From: Psychrobacter frigidicola
GTDB taxonomy: Bacteria; Pseudomonadota; Gammaproteobacteria; Pseudomonadales; Moraxellaceae
Reading direction: 5' to 3'
NCBI RefSeq assembly: GCF_007997305.1
Contig: NZ_VORZ01000003.1
Span: 62,001 to 126,000, forward strand
Length of the DNA stretch: 64,000 nt
Of this stretch, positions 27,271 to 34,918 are shown in pieces. The notes under the pieces are model-generated. The model worked only from the letters and a program-made list of their open reading frames with translations. It did not search any database and was not told where the DNA came from. The position numbers were made by a program, and so were the translations under genes. Every line of letters begins with the position of its first letter. The first letter of the stretch is position 1.

Positions 27271-27900
27271 ATGACCGAACTGCATGCGCCCTTGCTTGCC
27301 CTTGATAAGCTAACCGTTCAGCGCGGTGAGATTCCGCTATGCGAAGGGGTAAAGCTTGAATTATCAGCGGGTCATATTTGCCATTTGATTGGTGCTAACG
27401 GTACCGGTAAAACCACCTTGTTGATGCAGCTTGCAGGATTGTTGCCAGTAATAACCGGCTCAATTTATTATCAAGGGTTACAGACGTTACCGATTCAGCC
27501 GCTGTATGTGTCGCATCAGTTGGGTATTCACCCCAGTTTAACGGTGGCACAAAATTTGACGTTTTTGCTGAATTTATACGGTATCACGCCAAATGTTATT
27601 GATATTGATGAGGCACTGGCTTGGGTCGGCTTGCAAGGGTTTGAGACTATCAGCTCAAGTCATTTATCCGCTGGGCAAACCCGCCGAATTACGCTTGCAC
27701 GGCTTTATTTATTGACGCCGCCGGTGACCCCGCTATGGCTACTTGATGAGCCGTTTACAGCGCTTGATGTGGACATGGTAGCGCGGATGGAGACACGATT
27801 GCGTGAGTTTACAGATGCAGGCGGCGCAATTATAATGACCAGCCATCAGCCAGTCGGCGTTGCCAATCAAGTGCTCGATTTGTCAGATTATATGGTATAA
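27271..27900 (+). CDS. ccmA: Haem exporter ATP-binding subunit CcmA
   Basis: A 209-residue ABC ATPase of the CcmA type. Walker A is GANGTGKTT at 41-49, the signature is LSAGQTRRITLARL and Walker B is LWLLDEP. The signature has the LSAGQ-R-R form usual in CcmA. Together with CcmB, CcmC, CcmD and CcmE it drives release of haem-loaded CcmE in the inner membrane for cytochrome c maturation (System I). An AGAGG sequence precedes the ATG. ccmB starts 11 bases after the stop, so the two are translationally close. Confidence 0.95.
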   Translation: MTELHAPLLALDKLTVQRGEIPLCEGVKLELSAGHICHLIGANGTGKTTLLMQLAGLLPVITGSIYYQGLQTLPIQPLYVSHQLGIHPSLTVAQNLTFLLNLYGITPNVIDIDEALAWVGLQGFETISSSHLSAGQTRRITLARLYLLTPPVTPLWLLDEPFTALDVDMVARMETRLREFTDAGGAIIMTSHQPVGVANQVLDLSDYMV

Positions 27901-27910
27901 GGGGCGAGTA

Positions 27911-28669
27911 ATGACGGACAGCCAAATGCAAGCAGCCGATGACATCAATGACAGTATGAATAGTATCAACGTCAAGCGTATGAATAATGCTGCCTCGCGT
28001 GGTATCAGCTTTGGACAATTATGGCGACGCGAATGGCAAGTCAAGCAACAAGGGGCGGTTCAATGGCTATACCCTTTAGTATTGTTCTTAGTTATTATTA
28101 CGTTATTTCCATTAGCGGTGGGTAGTGAGCCTCAGTTATTACAGCGTTTGGGTGTCGCCGCAGTCTGGATTGCCGCTTTATTATCCTTGGTAATGGGTGT
28201 TGAGGGCTTATTCAAACCCGCACTTGATAATGGTACTTTGGCACAACTGGTCGTCGCAAAGGCTTCGCTGCCGCTGTGGGTGCTGATTCGTTTGGTAATC
28301 CACTGGATATTTAGTAGTGGTATTGTGGCAGTGCTAAGCTTACTTGCTGTGCCTTTATTTCAGCTAAGTTGGTTTGAGACCGGTATTTTGATGGTCTCTA
28401 TTATTGCGGGTAGCCCCATGCTACTGATGCTATCTGCTGTTGCAAGCAGCCTGACACTGTCACTAAAAAATGGGGCAGTATTGGTGCCACTGATTGCGCT
28501 ACCAATGCAGCTGCCCGTATTGATTTTTGCGACCGGCGCAGTTGATTTATTTGCTACAGGTTTGAACGGGTTACCCATTTTAGCTTTATTATTGGCCGGT
28601 AGTATTATCTCCGTATTAGTGATGCCGTGGGTTATTGCGCAAACTTTAAAAATGGCATGGCTCAATTAA
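27911..28669 (+). CDS. ccmB: Haem exporter membrane subunit CcmB
   Basis: A protein of about 252 residues from the ATG at 27911, which follows GGGGCGAGTA. A longer frame opens at 27860 but overlaps ccmA, so the shorter start is chosen. It has six hydrophobic helices and a polar N-terminal stretch of about 40 residues, longer than in E. coli CcmB (about 220 residues). The LWRREWQVKQQGAVQWLYPL start of the core is typical of CcmB. It is the permease partner of CcmA. A 192-base gap with a TATAAT at 28769-28774 separates it from ccmC, so a second promoter is possible. Confidence 0.93.
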   Translation: MTDSQMQAADDINDSMNSINVKRMNNAASRGISFGQLWRREWQVKQQGAVQWLYPLVLFLVIITLFPLAVGSEPQLLQRLGVAAVWIAALLSLVMGVEGLFKPALDNGTLAQLVVAKASLPLWVLIRLVIHWIFSSGIVAVLSLLAVPLFQLSWFETGILMVSIIAGSPMLLMLSAVASSLTLSLKNGAVLVPLIALPMQLPVLIFATGAVDLFATGLNGLPILALLLAGSIISVLVMPWVIAQTLKMAWLN

Positions 28670-28861
28670 AACGCTAATTTACAACATTGTATTTATTTTT
28701 ATTTATCCATCAAGTCGTCAAGTTTAAACTCTTCGCATTAACATCGTGGAGAAAACTGGCAATTTTGCTATAATGATGACTTATAGATTCTGTCCAGTGT
28801 TTAACGCCGGCAGGTTTGCAGATAATGAGGTCAACGATGACCCATATCAGCCATAATTAAC

Positions 28862-29674
28862 ATGCTGTGTAATAGGTTTATCCCCATGCCCAACCCAAAT
28901 AACGTCTCATCTCCTAGCCTATGGCAGCGCATTTGGCAAGGCTTCTTGACCACTGTCGGTACCAAACAGTTCTTTCGACTCTTTGCGCCGTGGGTCAAGT
29001 GGTTAGCTATCTTAGCCGGGCTTTGCCTTCTGATTGGTAGCGTTTGGGGCTTAGCATTTGCGCCGCCCGATTATCTACAAGGCAACAGCTACCGCATTAT
29101 TTTTATCCATGTACCAGCGGCGAGCCTTGCCATCTCGATATATTTTGCGCTTGCCGTATTGGGAGTGATTTATTTAGTGTGGAAGATTAAGACTGCCAAT
29201 TTAGTGGCCCAAGCCCTTGCTCCAATGGGGTTTTTATTGTGCGTGATTAGTCTACTGACGGGTTCTATTTGGGCAAAACCAACATGGGGTACGTATTGGG
29301 TTTGGGATGCGCGTTTAACGTCCATGCTAATTTTGGCATTTTTATATGCTGGCGTCATGGCGTTATTTGCCGCCTTCGAGCATACGGCCAATCGCGGTAA
29401 AGCCGCTGCTATTTTATGTATTGTTGGGGCGGTGAACTTGCCTATTATTAAGTATTCCGTCCAGTGGTGGAATACTCTACATCAAGGCTCAACCTTTACG
29501 TTGACCGAAGCCCCAAAAATGTCTGCTGATATGTGGATGCCGTTATTACTAATGATTATCGGCAGTTATTTACTGGTGGCAACCTTAGCCATTTATCGTA
29601 CCAACACGCTCATTTTATACCGCGACCAAGGTAAAGCTTGGGTAAAAGAATATGTCCGTGGTCAAAACAAATAA
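28862..29674 (+). CDS. ccmC: Haem-handling protein CcmC
   Basis: A 270-residue, six-helix membrane protein. The haem-binding tryptophan-rich WWD-type motif is WGTYWVWDARLTSMLILAFLY, and conserved histidines lie in the flanking loops (IFIHVPAA and the NTLHQGST loop). CcmC loads haem onto CcmE at the periplasmic face. The ATG at 28862 lacks a ribosome binding site; an ATG at 28886 (MPNPNNVSS) with AGG about ten bases upstream may be the true start. A downstream ccmD and ccmE on the same strand confirm the operon. Confidence 0.95.
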   Translation: MLCNRFIPMPNPNNVSSPSLWQRIWQGFLTTVGTKQFFRLFAPWVKWLAILAGLCLLIGSVWGLAFAPPDYLQGNSYRIIFIHVPAASLAISIYFALAVLGVIYLVWKIKTANLVAQALAPMGFLLCVISLLTGSIWAKPTWGTYWVWDARLTSMLILAFLYAGVMALFAAFEHTANRGKAAAILCIVGAVNLPIIKYSVQWWNTLHQGSTFTLTEAPKMSADMWMPLLLMIIGSYLLVATLAIYRTNTLILYRDQGKAWVKEYVRGQNK

Positions 29675-29710
29675 CGGTTTATAGCAACTAATATCAATTT
29701 GGAGTACACC

Positions 29711-29923
29711 ATGCAGCCTTATTTTTATAGCGTATCTGAGTTTATCGCCATGGGTACTCATGGCGTTTTTGTGTGGTCGTGCTGGGCGATTACGGTTGGT
29801 ATGATGCTGATTTTCATCTGGTATAGCCGCAAACAAAGACAAGCTTTGATAAAGCAGCTAACCATCCAACAAGCTCGGCAAGCTCAACGCAGCAGCGCCG
29901 CCAATAAATCCTCCGCTGTATAA
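29711..29923 (+). CDS. ccmD: Haem exporter protein CcmD
   Basis: A 70-residue protein with one membrane helix at about residues 20-40 and a basic cytoplasmic tail, the usual CcmD form. It starts MQPYFYSVSEFIAMGTHGVFVWSC cut short here to its key part: the conserved F-x-MG-x-H-G-x-FVW motif. The start is ATG 29711, six bases after GGAG; an in-frame TTG at 29699 is not needed. CcmD bridges CcmC and CcmE and helps release holo-CcmE. It follows ccmC by 36 bases. Confidence 0.88.
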   Translation: MQPYFYSVSEFIAMGTHGVFVWSCWAITVGMMLIFIWYSRKQRQALIKQLTIQQARQAQRSSAANKSSAV

Positions 29924-30145
29924 AATTAGATTAGTATCATAGTCTTAGCTCATCAATATACAATCTGCAGTCATTAAATATATTTACTAATCAATACGCT
30001 CAAATCACAAAGGGCTTATTGATTTGTGCAAAAAATGTTACTATATAGGTATCTTAAGGACAACCTGTCTCATGCAGTATAAAAAGGGCATCCTTAGTCT
30101 CTTTTTCTGTTTTGTACAGTAGTTAGTCATCAATGAGGTAGTGGT

Positions 30146-30646
30146 ATGAATGCAGTTCGACGCAAAAAGCTTATGTGGGTCATGTTTACCCTGGCGGGTG
30201 CGGCAGTAGCAGTAGTGTTGGTTATCTACGCTATTGGGCAGCAGACCGACTACTATTTTGACCCCACTGCCATCTCGCAAGGTGAAGCGCCACAAGACAA
30301 GCGTATTCGCGCAGGTGGTATGGTGGTTGCGGGTAGTGTCCAGCGCGCACCAGACAATCCATTAAATGTTGAGTTTGCGATTACGGATTTTAAATCCACA
30401 GTACCTGTTACCTATCAAGGGATTTTGCCGGACTTGTTTGCTGAAAACTCAGGTATTGTCGCCACAGGTAAAATGCAGGGTAATACCTTTGTTGCGGGTG
30501 AAGTATTAGCCAAGCATGATGAAAATTACATGCCACCAGAAGTTGCCAAGTCATTAAAAGAAAACAATCGACAGGGCCTCACTCCAGCTTCTGAACAATA
30601 CAATCCAGCGGAACCTATTCGTGAGACGCAAACGCTGCAGCAGTAA
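30146..30646 (+). CDS. ccmE: Haem chaperone CcmE
   Basis: A 166-residue protein with an N-terminal membrane anchor (about residues 9-29) and a periplasmic beta-barrel. The haem-binding motif is KHDENY with His124, which forms the covalent haem bond, and Tyr128. RRKKLMWVM is the typical basic N-terminal start. CcmE receives haem from CcmC and passes it to the CcmF/H ligase. A terminator follows at 30724, so ccmF, ccmG and ccmH are not in this window. Confidence 0.95.
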   Translation: MNAVRRKKLMWVMFTLAGAAVAVVLVIYAIGQQTDYYFDPTAISQGEAPQDKRIRAGGMVVAGSVQRAPDNPLNVEFAITDFKSTVPVTYQGILPDLFAENSGIVATGKMQGNTFVAGEVLAKHDENYMPPEVAKSLKENNRQGLTPASEQYNPAEPIRETQTLQQ

Positions 30647-30723
30647 TTATCAATACGTTAAAGCAGTAATGGTTAGGTCATAAATTTTTAGCTATTAATG
30701 ATTAGCAGCTAGTTTCAAGCAGG

Positions 30724-30759
30724 AAAAAGCCACCGATATGCTCAGTGGCTTTTTTTTTG
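30724..30759 (+). terminator. Terminator after ccmE
   Basis: AAAGCCAC pairs with GTGGCTTT around an imperfect loop and is followed by nine T residues. It marks the end of the ccm transcript. Confidence 0.85.
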
Positions 30760-30829
30760 TTCAAAATCTGCTAGGTGACTTTTAATGATTTAATAATTGT
30801 ATTATTTGATAAAAGGTCAGAACACTATT

Positions 30830-31678
30830 TTAATCATCCCACTTAGGCGTATAGTCAGGATGCTCAATTTTGCGTCCATCAGTACGGGCGAGGCTACCAA
30901 TTTTTTCCAATTCCTCAGCACTTAACTGAATATTAATAGCATCTAAATTCCCTTGTAAGTGTTTGGGATTTGAAGTCTTTGGGATAGCAACGCGATTTTT
31001 ATCTGACAAAATCCAAGCCAATGAGACTTGTGCTGGGGTGATATTATGTTTCTCAGCAATTTCTTTAATAAGCTCATTTTCAAACACATCACCGCGTGCT
31101 AATGGTGAATAAGCTTCCAGTAAAATATGGTGATTGTTTAAAAAGGTTTGTAAAGTATTTTGCTTAATAAACGGATGAAACTCAACCTGATTCACGGCAA
31201 TGGGTACATCCGCATATTTTTCAGCTTCGGTTATATGCGCAATATTAAAGTTAGAAACCCCAATATGGCGTGTTAGCCCTTGTTTTTGCAACTCGCATAA
31301 CGCAGGAATTGTTTCCGATAGCGGTACACGGTCATCAGGCCAATGCAATAATAATAAATCGACGTAATCAGTATCTAGATTCTCTAAAGAGCGTTTGGCT
31401 GCTGCTATTAACTTTTCTGGTTGAAACTTTAAGTCATCAGGAAAAATTTTCGTGGTTAAAAAGAATTTATCACGAGCAATACCTGATTGTTTAATACCTT
31501 GTCCGACTTCCTTCTCGTTCTCATAGGCTTGAGCAGTATCGATGTGCTCATAGCCCATTTGTAAGCCTTGGCTGACGACATCGATACAATCTTGCCCTGT
31601 AGATTGCCATGTACCTAGACCGAGTACCGGAATATTGGCTTGTCCAGCCGTACGAATGTTATAGGTTTTAGTGTTCAT
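30830..31678 (-). CDS. Aldo/keto reductase
   Basis: A protein of about 282 residues from the ATG at 31678, seven bases after AAGGG; an upstream GTG at 31699 is less likely. It has the aldo/keto reductase barrel with the catalytic tetrad: Asp and Tyr in HIDTAQAYENEKEVG, Lys in FFLTTKIF and His in LLLHWPDD. The NADPH-binding loop near the C terminus reads AIPKTSNPKHLQGN. The sequence resembles the 2,5-diketo-gluconate reductase/DkgB group, which reduce a wide range of aldehydes such as methylglyoxal. The physiological substrate is not predictable. It stands alone between ccmE and metQ. Confidence 0.92.
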   Translation of the reverse strand: MNTKTYNIRTAGQANIPVLGLGTWQSTGQDCIDVVSQGLQMGYEHIDTAQAYENEKEVGQGIKQSGIARDKFFLTTKIFPDDLKFQPEKLIAAAKRSLENLDTDYVDLLLLHWPDDRVPLSETIPALCELQKQGLTRHIGVSNFNIAHITEAEKYADVPIAVNQVEFHPFIKQNTLQTFLNNHHILLEAYSPLARGDVFENELIKEIAEKHNITPAQVSLAWILSDKNRVAIPKTSNPKHLQGNLDAINIQLSAEELEKIGSLARTDGRKIEHPDYTPKWDD

Positions 31679-31855
31679 ATTATTACCCTTATGGTTCACT
31701 TATCATATGAAATCATATTTTTATCATAGTTAATTTCTATGCAACCTGACTACTATAAAAAAAAGTGGCAATAAGTGAAAGGGCAGGTGACGCTTTCCTA
31801 CAAAGGGCACACAGGCTGTAACGTCAATTTTGATCGCTCTTAACTCTTTATAACC

Positions 31856-31892
31856 AAAAAAAACGCCCATTACTCGTTAGCAATGGACGTTA
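31856..31892 (-). terminator. Terminator of the metNIQ operon
   Basis: On the minus strand AACGTCCATT pairs with AATGGGCGTT (one mismatch) and is followed by eight T residues, just beyond the metQ stop. Confidence 0.85.
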
Positions 31893-31969
31893 TAATAACT
31901 TATGTTTTTGCTAGTGATAGCCTGTAATTTGCTAGCATTTATCGTTTTTTTAAATGTTTGTTGTATCAA

Positions 31970-32956
31970 CTATTTAGCAGGCGTATCTACTACCGTACCT
32001 TGAGCAGAGGCAGTACCAGCTGTTGTTGTTGTAACAGCAGCTTGGTCACCCGTCCAAATTTTTGGATATTTATAACCAGGGAAAGTATCATGCGCATACT
32101 TTTTGAAAGTGTCTGAGTTATAAGCTTCGGTGACGTCTTTGACCCATTTTTTATTAAGATCAGCAGATTTAATCGCTGACCAGTTAACATAAGCAAAGCT
32201 TGGTTCTTGGAATAGCGCTTCGATTAACTTGATGCCAGCATCGGTCGCATAGTTGCCATTAATAATAGCAAAGTCCACCTCATCACGCGCGCGCGGTAAC
32301 TGGGCAGCTTCTAATTCAACGATTTTAATGTCGTATTTACTATTGTCGGCAATGTCAGATTTTGAAGCGGTTAGGGGGTCGATATTATCTTTTAGCGTAA
32401 TCCAGCCAAGCTCATTCATCATGACCAAGGCGCGGGCAAAGTTACTAGGGTCGTTAGGAGCTGATACACTCATACCTTTGTAGACTTCTTCAATCTTAGT
32501 CTTTTTGCCAGAATAAACGCCAAGTGGGGCAGTAGGTACTTGGAAGATTTCTACCAAATCAAGGTTATTTTCTTTTTTGAAGGTATCAAGATACGGCTTA
32601 TGCTGAAAGATATTAATATCTAAATCACCATCAGCCAACGCGATATTAGGGCGTACATAGTCGGTAAAGGTCACTAACTCAACTTCATATCCTTGGGCCT
32701 CAAGCGAGCCTTTGACTTGGTTGCGTACCATATCCGCAAAATCACCTTCGGTCGTACCGATGACAATTTTAGTATGCTCAGGGTCGATATCATTGGCTGC
32801 TGTGGTTTCAGCTGTACCCGTCGCTGTACCTTCAGTTACAGGCTCTTTGGTGGCTTCGGGTGCTGATGAGTTGTTACAGCCGACTAAGACTAAGCTTGAT
32901 ACGCCAACCGCAGCAAATGCAGTAGCCAATTGACGGCTGATATCTGTTAATTTCAT
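31970..32956 (-). CDS. metQ: Methionine-binding lipoprotein MetQ
   Basis: A 328-residue NlpA/MetQ family lipoprotein. The signal peptide ends in the lipobox LVLVGC, with Cys27 as the predicted lipidated residue. A short Thr/Glu-rich linker leads into the binding domain, which contains KIVIGTTEGDFADMV, NIFQHKPYLDTFKKENN and DPSNFARALVMMNELGW, all typical of MetQ. The protein catches D- and L-methionine in the periplasm for MetNI. The C-terminal 20 residues are a Thr/Ala-rich tail beyond the usual end. A terminator-like hairpin separates it from metI. Confidence 0.92.
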   Translation of the reverse strand: MKLTDISRQLATAFAAVGVSSLVLVGCNNSSAPEATKEPVTEGTATGTAETTAANDIDPEHTKIVIGTTEGDFADMVRNQVKGSLEAQGYEVELVTFTDYVRPNIALADGDLDINIFQHKPYLDTFKKENNLDLVEIFQVPTAPLGVYSGKKTKIEEVYKGMSVSAPNDPSNFARALVMMNELGWITLKDNIDPLTASKSDIADNSKYDIKIVELEAAQLPRARDEVDFAIINGNYATDAGIKLIEALFQEPSFAYVNWSAIKSADLNKKWVKDVTEAYNSDTFKKYAHDTFPGYKYPKIWTGDQAAVTTTTAGTASAQGTVVDTPAK

Positions 32957-33004
32957 GAAATGTCCTCAATAATAAAAGTTTTAGGAGTAAATAAGAGTAG
33001 CTAT

Positions 33005-33050
33005 TAAAAAAGCAGCATTATGACCCATATTATAAGTCGTAATGCTGCTA
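33005..33050 (-). terminator. Hairpin between metI and metQ, possible attenuating terminator
   Basis: On the minus strand AGCAGCATTA pairs with TAATGCTGCT, extended by GAC/GTC, and is followed by TTTTTTAATAG. It stands in the 166-base gap inside the operon. It may lower metQ transcription or protect the 3' end of the metNI message. Which applies is inference. Confidence 0.65.
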
Positions 33051-33122
33051 GATAAAATGTCATTAGAATGATAACAGAGTTGAATGGTCTCAGTTATAAA
33101 ATCAAAGGTGCTTTAAAGCTAT

Positions 33123-33809
33123 TTAGCGTTTATCTAGACGAGTGGCGATCCAGTTACCCAACGCCTGAATAGAGACAACCATTATTGATAGCATAATAAC
33201 GATAAATACCATGACTTCTGTTTGATAACGATAATAACCATAACGAATGGCCAAATCACCAAGACCGCCGCCACCAATCATACCTGCGGCCGCTGAGAAT
33301 GACAGTAAGCTGATACATAAAATAGTGACCGATAATACTAGCCCTGAACGCGCCTCATTAAGCAGTACTTTAATAATAGTCAACGGACGCGCGCCCATCG
33401 ATTCAGTTGCCTCAATAATACCGCGCGGTACTTCACGTAGATTTTGTTCGACCAATCGCGCAAAATAAAAGGAACCGGCAATCGCAAGCACTAAAGAGGC
33501 CGCGATAGGGCCAATGCCTGTACCAACGATGGCTTTAGTAAAGGGACTCATCGCAATCATCAAAATCACGAATGGGAAAGCGCGCATAAAGTTAGTAATA
33601 CCGCCGAGCAAACCATACAAGGTTTTATTTTGCAAAAACTGCCGATCGCTGGATAAGAATAAGAATATCCCAAACAGACCACCGATGACAATCGCTACCG
33701 TGGTGGAAATACCCAGCATTAAAAAGGTATCCACAAAGGCTTGCCAAATCTCTTTGCGCAGTATAAGCAGTTTATCTATCGAGGCGGATAATTCAGCACC
33801 AGTTAACAT
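33123..33809 (-). CDS. metI: Methionine ABC transporter permease MetI
   Basis: A 228-residue permease with five or six hydrophobic helices. The EAA loop that contacts the ATPase is in IEATESMGARPLTIIKVLL, and GGITNFMRAFPFVILMI is a family signature. The protein forms the channel for methionine uptake with MetN and MetQ. Its start lies 19 bases after the metN stop, so the two are translated from one message. The ATG follows GGAGAAAGAG, a good ribosome binding site. Confidence 0.94.
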   Translation of the reverse strand: MLTGAELSASIDKLLILRKEIWQAFVDTFLMLGISTTVAIVIGGLFGIFLFLSSDRQFLQNKTLYGLLGGITNFMRAFPFVILMIAMSPFTKAIVGTGIGPIAASLVLAIAGSFYFARLVEQNLREVPRGIIEATESMGARPLTIIKVLLNEARSGLVLSVTILCISLLSFSAAAGMIGGGGLGDLAIRYGYYRYQTEVMVFIVIMLSIMVVSIQALGNWIATRLDKR

Positions 33810-33828
33810 CTCTCTTTCTCCTGCCTCA

Positions 33829-34599
33829 TTAGTCTTCGTGTACTAAACCTTGGCCAATCGGGGTCTTGGCTTGAATCAGTCCATCGCGAATATCTGCGAC
33901 TTCTAACAACTGCCCTTGATGCAACAAAGCTGCGCGGTGACAAAGACGGCGAATTACGCTCATCTCATGAGTCACAATCACAATAGTCACGCCAAGTTGT
34001 TCATTAATATCGCGCAGACAGGTCAGCAGACTACGAGTAGTAGCCGGATCGAGGGCACTGGTTGGCTCATCAGCCAGTAAAACTTTAGGGCTTGGGGCTA
34101 TGGCACGAGCAATACCGACACGCTGCTTTTGACCGCCTGACAGCTGCGCAGGATAATGGCCAGCGCGGTCAATCAAATCAACAATTTCAAGACAGTCCAT
34201 CACCCGCTTGTGAACGTCACGGCTAGGATAGCCTGAAACGGTCAGATTAAAAGCCACATTCTCAAATACCGTACGATTCGACATTAGGTTAAATTGCTGA
34301 AAAATCATGCCCATATTATGACGTGCGATACGCAATTCACTAGCCGATAGTTGGGTCAAATCAACCCCATCGATAATCACTTGGCCGCTATCAGGACGCT
34401 CAAGTAAATTTATCAATCGTAGCAAGGTGGATTTTCCTGCGCCCGAATAGCCCATTAAGCCAAAGATTTCACCTTGCTTGACAGATAACGAGGTTGGCTC
34501 AACTGCGGTAAACCAATGCGGCTTACCGTCTTTACCTTTTACCGACCTATCACTTAAAAAGCGTTTGGTCACATCATTTAGAACGATCATGTCACTCAT
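33829..34599 (-). CDS. metN: Methionine ABC transporter ATPase MetN, short form
   Basis: A 256-residue ABC ATPase with Walker A GYSGAGKST, signature LSGGQKQRVGIARA, Walker B VLLADEP and the switch histidine in VTHEMSVIRRL. It powers methionine import by MetIQ. E. coli MetN is about 343 residues because it carries a C-terminal NIL (ACT-like) domain that binds methionine and shuts the transporter down. This protein stops shortly after the ATPase core (TPIGQGLVHED), so that regulatory domain is missing. It is the first gene of metNIQ. The 319 bases upstream contain a long inverted repeat and no gene. Confidence 0.9.
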   Translation of the reverse strand: MSDMIVLNDVTKRFLSDRSVKGKDGKPHWFTAVEPTSLSVKQGEIFGLMGYSGAGKSTLLRLINLLERPDSGQVIIDGVDLTQLSASELRIARHNMGMIFQQFNLMSNRTVFENVAFNLTVSGYPSRDVHKRVMDCLEIVDLIDRAGHYPAQLSGGQKQRVGIARAIAPSPKVLLADEPTSALDPATTRSLLTCLRDINEQLGVTIVIVTHEMSVIRRLCHRAALLHQGQLLEVADIRDGLIQAKTPIGQGLVHED

Positions 34600-34732
34600 A
34601 GAATGCTCGACATTTAATAAATATTTTAACGGTTATAAAAGTGCGGCAAACCCAGCGCATTTGTTCACAGCGATCGGCCGGCAACACTATAATAAGGGGC
34701 GGTAATATAGCATATTATGCAGCATTTTGGAT

Positions 34733-34770
34733 ATGCACATGAATGACTAAGGAAAGTCATTCATGTGCAT
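34733..34770. repeat. Perfect 16-bp inverted repeat
   Basis: ATGCACATGAATGACT at 34733-34748 and its exact complement at 34755-34770 flank a 6-base AAGGAA loop. No T tract follows on either strand, so it is not a standard terminator. It lies between the end of the histidine kinase gene and the start of metN. It could be an mRNA 3' structure, an operator or a mobile-element remnant. Confidence 0.8.
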
Positions 34771-34918
34771 GAGAGATATGATTTTGCTTAGAAGGTAGTG
34801 AGAGGGTTTAAAAAAGGCCTAAAATAGTATGGCGTGAAGAATAAATTAGACATGAAAGGATGGTGTAAGAAAAGAATAGCATTGAGGAAAGCGATTCTCT
34901 GTCAAGCGTATTTGGAAC

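Noticed and set aside
34600..34732. Possible SAM riboswitch or MetJ box upstream of metN
   Set aside because: No SAM-riboswitch core and no AGACGTCT repeats were found; the region only shows a palindromic GC-rich patch.
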